Assembly: GCF_016865235.1 (NCBI RefSeq)
Contig: NZ_CP064030.1
Location: forward strand, 4,030,001 to 4,094,000
Origin: Dyella caseinilytica
GTDB lineage: Bacteria > Pseudomonadota > Gammaproteobacteria > Xanthomonadales > Rhodanobacteraceae
Direction of reading: 5' to 3'
Length of the DNA: 64,000 bases
A model generated the notes under the pieces. It did no database searches and was not told the DNA's origin. It worked only from the letters and a program-made list of their open reading frames with translations. Within the stretch, counting starts at the first letter, position 1; every line of letters begins with the position of its first letter. Below, piece by piece: positions 24,832 through 33,738 of the stretch. Position numbers and translations under genes: made by a program.

Positions 24832-27363
24832 TTAGAAATCCAGGCCCCAGCTGTTCAAGGTGCCCGTGGTACGTGAACTGGAGTTGTAGATCTCCAGATA
24901 CCAAGTGCCGTTGGCACCCACCGAAGAGGCATTCACCGTCCAGGTGTTGCTGCCGTTGGCGTTTTGCACCGGCAGCTCCGCGTAGTCACCGTTTGGCGCC
25001 ACGATGTAAGCCGACAGCCTGCTCGCCGAGCCGCCGTAGCTGATGTTGGCACTCACCTGCAGATTGGAAGGCGCCTTGCTCGCCTGACCAGACACGGCGA
25101 TGCTGCTGACGGCCCAGTTGTCACCGGTAATGGCTACCGGCGTGTTGTTGGAGAACACACCCGAACCACCGCTACTGCTGCTAACCGTCACCGACTGGCT
25201 GGTGCTGTTGCTGGCACCGGTGTTGTCGGTTACCTGCAACGTGACGGTGTAGGTACCGGCGGAGGTATAGGTGTGGCTCGGGCTGGCCGCGGTTGAGCTG
25301 CTGCCATCACCGAAATTCCAGGCATACGAGCTGATCGTGCCGCCCGTATCGGTGGACGTGTTGGTGAAGGCGACCGTCAGTCCACTCACGCTGTCGGTAA
25401 AGCTGGCGACCGGGCTGCCGCTGGCACCCGACGACACCGTGACCGTCCCGGTCTTGGTGTTGGTCGCGCCGGTACTGTCGGTCACTTCCAGCGACACCGT
25501 GTAAGTGCCTGCTGCCGTGTACGTGTGACTCGGGCTGGCCGAGGTCGACGTGCTGCCATCGCCGAAATTCCACGCGTACGACGTGATGGTGCCGCCCGTA
25601 TCGGTGGACGTATTGGTGAAGTTCACCGTGAGGCCGCTCACCGTATCGGTGAAGTTGGCCACCGGATCACCGCCCGACGAACTGCCACCGGCCAGACTGC
25701 TGAACTGGCCGACGACCACGCTGCCCCAGCCGGTGGTGTAATCCCAGCCGGTGCCGGCGGTTTCACCATCGTTGTTGCCCGATGTGACGTCGTGGAAGGC
25801 ATTGGCGTAGTTGGTCGACGAGGACTGTGCGACCTTGTAGATCACCGGCGCCGCGAAGCCCAGGCTGGTGCCATTGGCTTGCAGTACATGCGCCCAGAAG
25901 CCCACCGCCAACGGTGCAGCGAGGCTGGTGCCGCCGATCTGCTGGCCGGACTCACCATCCACCGTGACCAATGCGCCACTGTCAGGGCTGGCATCGAAGG
26001 CGATATCAGGCACGCCGCGATAAGTCTGGTTGGTGATGCCCGCCACGCCCTGCTGCCAGCTCGGGATCGGCTCGAAGGTGCTGGGGCTACCGCCCGTGGC
26101 GCCTTCGTTCTCGTTCAGGTTGTTCCACACGGTTTCACTGGCCCACGTGGTGGTGCCCGTGGTGTACAGCTCCGTACCGCCCACCGCTGTGACGTACTCC
26201 GAACTCGCCGGCCAGCTGGGCGTGGTGCCACCAGTACCGCACTCATCAGCACCGGAATCGCCAGCGGAGACGAAGAAAGTCTGGCCTTGCGCGACCGCCT
26301 GCTTGAACGTGGTGTCATTCGATGCAGCGGAACCGTCGGACTGCGCATCGGTTTCGCACTCACCCAGCGATACGTCGATCGCCTTGAGCAGGTTGTCCGA
26401 TACGACTTTCGCGTAGTCGGTCTGCAGATCCGAATCATCCAGCGATGCAGCATTGTAGAAGTAATACTGCGTAACGCCAGTGAACGCGATGATGTCCTGG
26501 CTATCCAGATCCCATTCGCCATCACCGGTATTGCTGCCGCTGGCGGTGTCATCGTCGTTCTTGATGTTGATTGTGACGCTCGGATCCACCGACTTCAGAT
26601 CGCTCAGCACGTTCGCCAACGTACCGGAAGACACCGAACCCACCGGCACGGAGGTAACGTTACCGAGACTGCTGGCACCATAGATCACCGGGAAATCGGA
26701 CGGCTGATGTCCTACTGCGGTACCTGTTGCATCAGGGTGCGTGGCCAACGCATGCTCGGCGATCGGGTCGTGATAACGCGCAAACACATGCGAGGTGTGC
26801 ACGTTTTGTACACCGAGCACGGCGTGTACGACGTCCTGCAAGCTGGCTGGAATCTGCACAGCACTGCTGTTCGCGTACGCATCCCGTCCGTCATGCGTCT
26901 TCACATGCACGAAGCTGGTGTTGAAAGCCGCCTGCGCCGTATCAGCGTGGCCATCCGCTTCCACCAGCGCGTTGTTGGCGCCGATCTTGACGTTGGTGAA
27001 TCCAGCCTTGGTCAGGAAGTCAGCTACCGATTGCGCCTGCTCCGCCGTCGGCGCGTAGGACGCATTGAACTGAGCGGATGTCAGCGGCTTGAAGCCGGGC
27101 TTGGCAATGTACTGGTCCAGTTGCTGCTCGTTGCGCAGCTTCAATGTCACCACGACATGAAGGGGCTGCGAAAAAGCGAGCGGCCCAACCACCTTGTCGC
27201 CATTGCGCAAGGTTACGGCCGGATGCAACGACACCAGCGCAGAGCTGGCCACCGCAGCCACTGCACCACTCGCCACCGGTTGCGCGGCGACACCGATGGA
27301 ACTACCCAGTGCAACAAGACCCATGGCTACAACGAGGGTTTTCATACGGAGATTGCTTGGCAT
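24832..27363 (-). CDS. Secreted S53 (sedolisin/kumamolisin) protease with PKD repeats and P domain
   Basis: 843 residues, ATG 27363 with GGGG upstream. Signal peptide 1-27; activation propeptide about 45-195; S53 catalytic domain about 215-555 with Glu283 and Asp287 (EWDLD), the oxyanion Asp369 (SAGDSGAD) and the nucleophile Ser480 (GGTSLAAP). Two PKD domains (about 563-646 and 648-730) are near copies of each other. The last 110 residues form a proprotein-convertase P-like beta domain ending LNSWGLDF. These are serine-carboxyl endopeptidases active at acid pH. A type II secretion route is likely (inference); the xps operon is 6 kb away. Confidence 0.93.
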   Translation of the reverse strand: MPSNLRMKTLVVAMGLVALGSSIGVAAQPVASGAVAAVASSALVSLHPAVTLRNGDKVVGPLAFSQPLHVVVTLKLRNEQQLDQYIAKPGFKPLTSAQFNASYAPTAEQAQSVADFLTKAGFTNVKIGANNALVEADGHADTAQAAFNTSFVHVKTHDGRDAYANSSAVQIPASLQDVVHAVLGVQNVHTSHVFARYHDPIAEHALATHPDATGTAVGHQPSDFPVIYGASSLGNVTSVPVGSVSSGTLANVLSDLKSVDPSVTINIKNDDDTASGSNTGDGEWDLDSQDIIAFTGVTQYYFYNAASLDDSDLQTDYAKVVSDNLLKAIDVSLGECETDAQSDGSAASNDTTFKQAVAQGQTFFVSAGDSGADECGTGGTTPSWPASSEYVTAVGGTELYTTGTTTWASETVWNNLNENEGATGGSPSTFEPIPSWQQGVAGITNQTYRGVPDIAFDASPDSGALVTVDGESGQQIGGTSLAAPLAVGFWAHVLQANGTSLGFAAPVIYKVAQSSSTNYANAFHDVTSGNNDGETAGTGWDYTTGWGSVVVGQFSSLAGGSSSGGDPVANFTDTVSGLTVNFTNTSTDTGGTITSYAWNFGDGSTSTSASPSHTYTAAGTYTVSLEVTDSTGATNTKTGTVTVSSGASGSPVASFTDSVSGLTVAFTNTSTDTGGTISSYAWNFGDGSSSTAASPSHTYTSAGTYTVTLQVTDNTGASNSTSQSVTVSSSSGGSGVFSNNTPVAITGDNWAVSSIAVSGQASKAPSNLQVSANISYGGSASRLSAYIVAPNGDYAELPVQNANGSNTWTVNASSVGANGTWYLEIYNSSSRTTGTLNSWGLDF
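25208..25675 (-). repeat. Tandem duplication encoding two PKD domains
   Basis: Two consecutive units of about 255 bp encode PKD domains that share most residues (both contain SYAWNFGDGS, SPSHTYT and AGTYTV). The similarity at base level suggests a fairly recent internal duplication. Confidence 0.75.
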
Positions 27364-28068
27364 TATCTAATTCCCCAGGAATTGAGGACGAACGACCCCG
27401 ATGAGGTCGCACGTACCCCATGACAGTTAAGTCGCGCGTGGACGCGACGCCGTTGTATCAATAGAGATTGCCCGGCGATTCCTCGAGCCTCGGCATACTG
27501 CTGCTCCCCCTGCGCTCCCATTGCATGCAGTGCCGACCTAACACTCGAACGACGCGTATTCCCCTATTGAATAGCGTCGCCGTGGAATCATTCGTCGCGT
27601 GCTCCCTATGACGAATGCGATCGAAACTATCCGCCGAATAAACCTGCGTCAAGGCGCAAGGATAGAACCAATTCGCAGAAACTCATGACGGCGAACGTGA
27701 GCAAAAAGCCCTGCTTTATTCACAAAAATTAATGGCGCGAAGCGACGTATAAACTTGCACACTGTTATCGATAGCAGTTTTACCGGCGCATGACAGGCGA
27801 TGTCGTGCTCAACGTGAAGCGCGGCGCTTGCTCACTTATCTCGTCAACGTTTCATGAAAGTGAAGCGCGTTTCACGCAAGATGTTTCGATAAATAACGCG
27901 GCGTGGTGATCATGCGCATGCATTGACATCGTTATCGCAAGCTTCGTGCAAGTGAAGAGCGATCGAGCAACTGCGTCATGCCTTCACATTTGCACGATTG
28001 AAAATGTGCGTGCATTCACATGCACGCTGCTGCAAAAGCATGAACGAATGCTAACGCACGCGATGCAG
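27364..28068. other. Long intergenic region upstream of the protease gene
   Basis: About 700 bases with no supported gene, less GC-rich than its surroundings. It contains an imperfect palindrome (27762-27777, centre TATCGATA), the palindrome TTTCATGAAA (27850-27859), three copies of GTGAAG(C/A)GCG at 27814, 27860 and 27952, and two small hairpins at 27985-28027. The protease promoter should be in the first 200 bases or so; a small RNA elsewhere cannot be excluded. Confidence 0.6.
28008..28027 (-). terminator. Hairpin downstream of the arsR-type gene
   Basis: GCGTGCA (28008-28014) and TGCACGC (28021-28027) are perfect arms with loop TTCACA. On the minus strand it lies 41 bases after the regulator stop and is followed by a short T-rich stretch; a second hairpin (CACATTT/AAATGTG, 27985-28008) adjoins it. 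Confidence 0.45.
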
Positions 28069-28767
28069 TCAATCGTCCAGTCGCACGCCGAGCTCTGCAA
28101 ATCGGCGTAATCCATCCTGCGTCGGCAGCAGTGCGCGATTGCGTTGAACGCGCCGCAACCAACCCGCATCCAGCATGGCGCTGGTGATCGCCACACCAAG
28201 CGGACCACCCAAATGCAAACGGCGCTCAGTCCAATCCAGGCAGCTGCGTCCATGCAAACGCAACAACTGCTGCGTCGGCGCCGCCTGCCAGCCTGCCTGC
28301 ACTAAAGCGTCTGCGGCTGCTGGACTGAGGCTCATACCATCACCACCTGCATGCAGCCAGCCACGTTCCAGCCAAGCCTCACACAGCGCGACGCCCAGTT
28401 GCCCTGCCAAATGGCGATAGCAGGTCCGCGCACGGCATAACGCAGGATCGCGCGCAGCAGCGATCGGTGCCGTGCGCGCAGCATGTGGCAAAGCCATGCC
28501 TTCCAGCCAGGCCGCCACATCATCGTTGGCCAGTCGGAAATAGCGATGCCGCCCTTGTTCATGCAGACTCAGCAGGCCACCGTCGAGCAAACGCTTCAGA
28601 TGCGCGCTCGCTGTGGCTGCGCTGACGCCAGCAATCTGTGCCAGCTCACCCGCGGGACGCGTGGTGCCATCCATGAGCGCGAGCAAGATGGCCGCGCGTG
28701 CCGGCTCAGCCAACAAGGCGCCCAGTTCGGCAAGTTGATAACGGGTGAGCGGACTGGCTTCAGTCAT
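28069..28767 (-). CDS. ArsR-family winged-helix regulator, long form
   Basis: 232 residues. Residues 10-90 form the ArsR HTH (LLAEPARAAILLALMDG, then AGVSAATASAHLKRLLDGG, then GRHRYFRL). The remaining 140 residues are an extra domain with CRARTCYRHLAGQLGV and LHLGGPLGVAITSAML. No metal-binding CxC pair of classical ArsR is present in the HTH helix, but CRARTC in the extension could bind a ligand. No obvious target gene lies next to it. Confidence 0.88.
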   Translation of the reverse strand: MTEASPLTRYQLAELGALLAEPARAAILLALMDGTTRPAGELAQIAGVSAATASAHLKRLLDGGLLSLHEQGRHRYFRLANDDVAAWLEGMALPHAARTAPIAAARDPALCRARTCYRHLAGQLGVALCEAWLERGWLHAGGDGMSLSPAAADALVQAGWQAAPTQQLLRLHGRSCLDWTERRLHLGGPLGVAITSAMLDAGWLRRVQRNRALLPTQDGLRRFAELGVRLDD

Positions 28768-28983
28768 GCTCGCAGTCTAACCGGCACGTCCCTGAAACGC
28801 TTCGCTGGCGGACGAAACATCACCGGTATTCGCCGCTGTTCTACCGTTCTGGCATTACGCTCTGAACGGCCGGAACGTTGGAAAGACGCCCAACGCCCCG
28901 GGTTTAAATTGGCATTTAATCTTTATATTCACGTGGATGACGCGAGCGCCACACCTACTTCGTCACGCTCACTATTACCGTAG

Positions 28984-29053
28984 CGTCATTCCGGCGAAGG
29001 CCGGAATCCACGCTACGCACTGGCGATGGATTCCGGCCTTCGCCGGAATGACG
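28984..29053. repeat. Interspersed palindrome, copy 2 (27-bp perfect arms)
   Basis: 28984-29010 and 29027-29053 are exact reverse complements with the TTCCGGCGAAGGCCGGAATCC core of copy 1 and a different 16-base loop. It lies in the 319-base gap between the ArsR- and LysR-type genes, where I see nothing else. Confidence 0.93.
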
Positions 29054-29086
29054 GCGCGGTGTTTCCAAACATGACGAAGGCTCACC

Positions 29087-30028
29087 CTATCGACGCGAGC
29101 CTTGGTTTTTCGCGTGCTTCGCCGGACGCCCGATCGACTGCGCCGCATACTCACTCAACGCCACGCAAAAATGATCATAAAGCGCGCGTGTGCGTACACT
29201 GCGACGCAAGTCTTCGTGCATCACTACCCACGTATCCATCTGTAATGTAAAGCGACCCGGCAGCAGATGGATCAAGTTGGAATCACGACGGGCGATACCT
29301 ATCTGGCAGATGCCGATGCCATAGCCGGCGCGTATGGCTGCCACCGATGCAAGGTCATTGTCCGTGCGCAAGGCGAAATGCTCGCGCGTGTAGGGCAGAT
29401 CCGCTGGACGCATGCTGCGAATGTAGGGCGTCTCCGTATCGAAGCCGATCAGCGAATGCCCCGCCAGATCGGCCACCGTCTCTGGCCTGCCATTGGCTTC
29501 GATATACCGCTTATGCGCAAAGAAACCCAGCGCGATCTTGCCGATATGCCTCGCCACCAGGGCACCTTGCGTGGGACGCATCATGCGGACCGCGATATCG
29601 GCATCACGCCGCAATAGATCTTCGGGTTCGTTGGACAGCGACAGCTCGATCACGATGCCCGGATGCTGTTGCCGAAATGCGGCGAGTATCGGCGGCAGCA
29701 CCTCGGCACCCATCATCTCGCTTGCCGTCACGCGCACCACACCTGCAATCGCATCCTTCCGGGTGGTCGCGGCGCGGCGCAGCGCGGCGGATGCCGACGC
29801 CATCGCTTGCGCATGCGGGACCAGCTCGTGCGCCAAGTCGGTAGGCGCCAATCCCTGCTGCGACCGCGCGAATAACGAGACACCAAGGATGTCCTCCAGC
29901 TCGCGGATATGCCGCCCCAGGCTCGGCTGCGTCATTCCCAAGCTGCGCGCCGCACCGGAGAGGCTCCCTTCGCGCATCACTGCGAGGAAAGAGCGGTAGA
30001 GCTGCCAATCAGGCTCGGTCATGTCCAT
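29087..30028 (-). CDS. LysR-family transcriptional regulator
   Basis: 313 residues (or 311 from the ATG at 30022; neither has a clear ribosome site). N-terminal HTH FLAVMREGSLSGAARSLGMT then QPSLGRHIRELEDILG, then the LysR effector domain. It is divergent from the epimerase-like gene and a perfect palindrome overlaps its start, so it likely controls that gene and itself. Confidence 0.9.
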   Translation of the reverse strand: MDMTEPDWQLYRSFLAVMREGSLSGAARSLGMTQPSLGRHIRELEDILGVSLFARSQQGLAPTDLAHELVPHAQAMASASAALRRAATTRKDAIAGVVRVTASEMMGAEVLPPILAAFRQQHPGIVIELSLSNEPEDLLRRDADIAVRMMRPTQGALVARHIGKIALGFFAHKRYIEANGRPETVADLAGHSLIGFDTETPYIRSMRPADLPYTREHFALRTDNDLASVAAIRAGYGIGICQIGIARRDSNLIHLLPGRFTLQMDTWVVMHEDLRRSVRTRALYDHFCVALSEYAAQSIGRPAKHAKNQGSRR

Positions 30029-30040
30029 ACATATTTGTAT
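30027..30040. promoter_or_regulatory. LysR-type binding site
   Basis: ATACA-TATT-TGTAT is a perfect inverted repeat that includes a T-N11-A-like core, located between the divergent LysR and epimerase-like genes and overlapping the LysR start. Confidence 0.55.
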
Positions 30041-30119
30041 AGCAGATCTACGGTATTAGGCAATTTTCTTTGATGCCCCGCAGGGCCAGACTAAATCCAT
30101 CCCCGCAGAGGACACCGTC

Positions 30120-31103
30120 ATGAATACCTCAAAGACAGCTCTGGTTATCGGCGCCAACGGCGGCATCGGCAAGGAAACTTGCCTGGCCCTGCAACGTCAC
30201 GGCTGGCAGGTTCGCGCACTGGTGCGCCACCCGGCGGCTGAAGGCAACCAGGACGGCATCACCTGGATCAAGGGTGACGCCATGCAGCAGGCCGATGTGC
30301 TGGCGGCAAGCGAAGGCGTTGATGTGATCGTGCACGCCGTCAACCCTCCCGGGTATCGCGACTGGGAAACCCTGGTGCTGCCGATGGTGGACAACACCAT
30401 CGCCGCCGCAAAAGCCAACCACGCACGCATCGTGCTACCCGGCACCATCTATAACTACGGCCCGGACGCCTTTCCTTTATTGCAGGAAGACGCCCCGCAG
30501 CACCCGCAGACGCGCAAAGGCGAAATCCGTGTGGAGATGGAGCGCCGGCTGGCCGCAGCAACCAACGCTGGCGCGCGCGTACTGATCATTCGTTGTGGCG
30601 ATTTCATCGGTCCGCATGCTGGCAACACCTGGTTTTCGCAGGGGCTGATGAAGGCGGGCAGTCCCCTAAAAACACTTCAGTACCCCGGCGACTACGCTAC
30701 GGGTCACGCCTGGGCTTATTTGCCGGATGTCGCAGAAACCATCGCGCGCCTGCTTGAACGTGAGCACGAACTGGCTGCGTTCGAGCGGTTCCATTTCGGC
30801 GGCTATTGGCTGGATGGTCACGACATGCTCGATGCACTGCGCCGTGTCACGAATAACCCACGCCTCGCCGCCGGCCATTTTGCGTGGTGGCTGACCGCCG
30901 CGCTCGCGCCTTTCATGGAAACGCTGCGCGAAGTGCGCAAGATGCGTTATCTGTGGCAGTCGCCGGTGCAGCTTGATGATCGCAAGCTGGTCGCGTTTCT
31001 TGGCGACAAACCGTATACGCCGCTCGAACAAGCGTTGAGCACCACGCTAATTGCCACTGCCTGCATGCCTTCGCAAGCGGATGCTCTGAAGCAGGCGGCC
31101 TGA
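30120..31103 (+). CDS. NAD(P)-binding epimerase/dehydratase-like protein
   Basis: 327 residues. Rossmann fold with the dinucleotide motif VIGANGGIGKE (residues 9-19), the DVIVHAVNPPGY segment after strand 4 and an YNYGPDAFPL region where the SDR Tyr is expected. It belongs to the extended SDR group that includes NmrA/NAD-epimerase proteins. Substrate unknown. Regulated by the divergent LysR gene (inference). Confidence 0.85.
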   Translation: MNTSKTALVIGANGGIGKETCLALQRHGWQVRALVRHPAAEGNQDGITWIKGDAMQQADVLAASEGVDVIVHAVNPPGYRDWETLVLPMVDNTIAAAKANHARIVLPGTIYNYGPDAFPLLQEDAPQHPQTRKGEIRVEMERRLAAATNAGARVLIIRCGDFIGPHAGNTWFSQGLMKAGSPLKTLQYPGDYATGHAWAYLPDVAETIARLLEREHELAAFERFHFGGYWLDGHDMLDALRRVTNNPRLAAGHFAWWLTAALAPFMETLREVRKMRYLWQSPVQLDDRKLVAFLGDKPYTPLEQALSTTLIATACMPSQADALKQAA

Positions 31104-31124
31104 AGCCTCATCACATGGCGTGCA

Positions 31125-33635
31125 TCAGGTGCCGCGCGGCTTCGCACGATGGGTGGGTGTCGCCGTCCACGGATCATCCGGCCAGGGATGCTTGGGATAG
31201 CGTCCTTTCAGTTCCTTCTTCACTTCCGGATAGGTGCGTTCCCAGAAGCCTTTCAGATCCTGGGTGACCTGGATGGGTCGCCCGGCCGGCGATAGCAGGT
31301 GCAGGGTCACAGGAATGCGGTCACCGGCGACACGAGGCGTGTCCGCCAAACCGAACAGTTCCTGCAGCTTGACCGCAAGCACAGGCGCGTCGCCGGGAAT
31401 GTATTCCAACCGGCGTACCTGCCCACTGGGAACCGTCAGGCTATCCGGTGCCTGCGCATCGAGCTGTCTGCGCTGCTCGTAATTGAACAGCGCCGATAGC
31501 GCCTGCGAAAGATCATCTTCCGACAGTGCATCCAGTTTGCGCTTGCCTTGGAGGTACGGCGCCAGCCAATCCTGCAGGCGGTCGAGCAGCCACGCATCGG
31601 ACACATCGGGCAGTTCCAGCTCCGGCATCCATTCGCGCAAGGACTGCATGCGCATGCGCAGGCGACGCGCGGTTTCGCTCCAAGGCAACGCATCCAGGCC
31701 ACGCGCGCGAATCGCGGACAGTAGCGCTGGTACGGCATCTTCCGCCTGCACCGGCACACTGCGCCGCTCCAGCACAATCGCACCGAAACGGCGTTCTTCG
31801 AACGCCTCGACGGCAGCACGCTCGTCGTTCCAGCGCACATGGCGACCACGTTGAAACTGCTCGGGGAAATCCTGTTCCAGCACACGCGGATCGAGTGGCG
31901 CGGCGGCAAGGATCAGGCTATCGCGCGCTTCATGCCGCAGATCCAGCGCGACCAGCCATGGCTCGCCCAGCAACGCCGTCTGTTCGTGCAGACGCGCGCC
32001 GCGCCCATTGGCCAGGGTGTAGCGCAACGGATTGTTTTCATCCTGACGTGCAATGCGGTCAGGAAAAGCATGCAGAAGTAAATCGCCCACCGCATGACTA
32101 TGCGGCACCCCACTCGCCGCGCTACGCACATCCAGACGGCAGCGCCAGCCTTTGCTGGCTTGCTCGATCGCAGCCAAGGCTCCGGCGTCGGCACCGCTGT
32201 TAGAACCTGTTGCACTGCGCCGATCACGCCATGCGTGCAGCGCGTGGACACGCACGCGGAAATCGTCACTGCGCGCACTTTCGCCACGCAGCGGCGAGCG
32301 TGCTTCCATCAAGGCGAGCAGATCAGCGATCAGCGCGTATAGCGTTTCCGGTGCGCGCAAAGCCGCTGCGCCGAGACGCGGCGTTGCGCCGAGCTCCAGC
32401 ATGCGGCGACCCAGCGCAGTGATGCGTTGTTGCGCATCCAGTGCACCGAGGCGCGCCAACAATTCACGCGCCTGTGCCAAAGCGCCGACGGGTGGCGTGT
32501 CCAGCCACGGCAGTTCCGCACTGCCCCACGCCGCCAGTTCGAGAGCGAGGCCCGACAATTCCGCCTGCGTGATTTCCGCCGTACGCGAAGAATCCAACCG
32601 GCGGCTTTGCGGCCATAGGCGATACGCCGTGCCTTCAGCCACACGGCCAGCTCGGCCGGCGCGCTGATCGGCTGACGCCTGCGAAATCGCGACTGTTTCC
32701 AGACGGGTGAAACCGGTGTTGGGATCAAAACGCGGCTCGCGTGCGAGGCCGGTATCGACGACGGCGCGAATGCCCGGCAAAGTGATGCTGGATTCGGCCA
32801 CGTTGGTTGCCAGCACAATGCGCCGCATGCCAGCTTCGGCCGGCGCGAGTGCGAGTTGCTGCTCGGCGAGCGACAGCTCGCCATGCAAGGCGACCACATC
32901 GATATCGTCCCGTTGCAGTGTCTGCGTCAGCACGCTCTGCGCACGGATGATTTCCCGGCGTCCCGGTAGAAAAGCCAACACATCGCCGTCGTTGTCGTCC
33001 AGCGCCTGTCGTATGACACGCGCCAGATGATGTTCGACACTCTCCTGTGCACGCGCTGGCGGATAATCGATACGCACCGGAAAACTGCGTCCGGGGCTGC
33101 TGATACGCGGCGCATCCAACCACTGCGCGATGCGTTCACCATCCAGCGTCGCGGACATCACCACGATGCGCAGATCGGGCCGCAAGGTAGCCTGGATATC
33201 CAGCGCCAGCGCTGCACCAAGATCGCCCGCCAGATGGCGTTCGTGGAATTCGTCGAACAGGATCGCACCGATGTCCGTGAGTTCGGGATCATCCTGGACG
33301 AGACGCGTGAGTATGCCTTCGGTGACAACTTCGATACGCGTTGCCGCGCTGACCTTCGACTCGAAGCGAATCCGGTAACCAACCGTCTGCCCCACCTGCT
33401 CGCCCAGTTGCTGCGCCATGAACTGCGCCGCTGCACGCGCCGCGATACGGCGCGGTTCGAGCATCACGATTTTCCGGCCTTCCAGCCAAGATTCATCGCG
33501 TAGCGTCAGGGGCACCTGGGTGGTCTTGCCGGCGCCCGGCGGCGCCTCCAACACCAGCCGCGGCTGCTCGGCAAGCGAGCGGCGGATATCGGGAAGTAGC
33601 GGGGTGATGGGAAACGTGGGTGCATTCATACGCAC
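31125..33635 (-). CDS. hrpB: ATP-dependent helicase HrpB
   Basis: 836 residues (834 if started at ATG 33629). DEAH-type RNA helicase: Walker A APPGAGKTT at 31-39, motif II DEFHERH, SATLDGERI, VATNVAESSITLPGI and QRAGRAGR, then the long HrpB-specific C-terminal half (about 420-836). The cellular role is unsettled; homologues have been tied to mRNA processing and virulence. It lies downstream of gspD but is separated from it by a 13-bp stem-loop. Confidence 0.94.
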   Translation of the reverse strand: MRMNAPTFPITPLLPDIRRSLAEQPRLVLEAPPGAGKTTQVPLTLRDESWLEGRKIVMLEPRRIAARAAAQFMAQQLGEQVGQTVGYRIRFESKVSAATRIEVVTEGILTRLVQDDPELTDIGAILFDEFHERHLAGDLGAALALDIQATLRPDLRIVVMSATLDGERIAQWLDAPRISSPGRSFPVRIDYPPARAQESVEHHLARVIRQALDDNDGDVLAFLPGRREIIRAQSVLTQTLQRDDIDVVALHGELSLAEQQLALAPAEAGMRRIVLATNVAESSITLPGIRAVVDTGLAREPRFDPNTGFTRLETVAISQASADQRAGRAGRVAEGTAYRLWPQSRRLDSSRTAEITQAELSGLALELAAWGSAELPWLDTPPVGALAQARELLARLGALDAQQRITALGRRMLELGATPRLGAAALRAPETLYALIADLLALMEARSPLRGESARSDDFRVRVHALHAWRDRRSATGSNSGADAGALAAIEQASKGWRCRLDVRSAASGVPHSHAVGDLLLHAFPDRIARQDENNPLRYTLANGRGARLHEQTALLGEPWLVALDLRHEARDSLILAAAPLDPRVLEQDFPEQFQRGRHVRWNDERAAVEAFEERRFGAIVLERRSVPVQAEDAVPALLSAIRARGLDALPWSETARRLRMRMQSLREWMPELELPDVSDAWLLDRLQDWLAPYLQGKRKLDALSEDDLSQALSALFNYEQRRQLDAQAPDSLTVPSGQVRRLEYIPGDAPVLAVKLQELFGLADTPRVAGDRIPVTLHLLSPAGRPIQVTQDLKGFWERTYPEVKKELKGRYPKHPWPDDPWTATPTHRAKPRGT

Positions 33636-33697
33636 CCATCATAAATGGGGACTCGATCCATGCCCATTTTCCGCCACCACGCAGTTTGCAGACACAG

Positions 33698-33730
33698 CGC
33701 ATGCATGCCTCACAGAGAGGCATGCATGCG
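33698..33730. terminator. Stem-loop ending the type II secretion operon
   Basis: CGCATGCATGCCT (33698-33710) and AGGCATGCATGCG (33718-33730) are perfect 13-bp arms with loop CACAGAG, 9 bases after the gspD stop. There is no T-run, so it may stop transcription only partly or protect the mRNA end. Confidence 0.6.
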
Positions 33731-33738
33731 TGGAATCA

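Noticed and set aside
25525..27423. 632-residue open frame on the plus strand opposite the S53 protease
   Set aside because: It mirrors the protease codons, has no ribosome site or family features and is Arg/Gly/His-rich, as expected of an antisense frame in GC-rich DNA.
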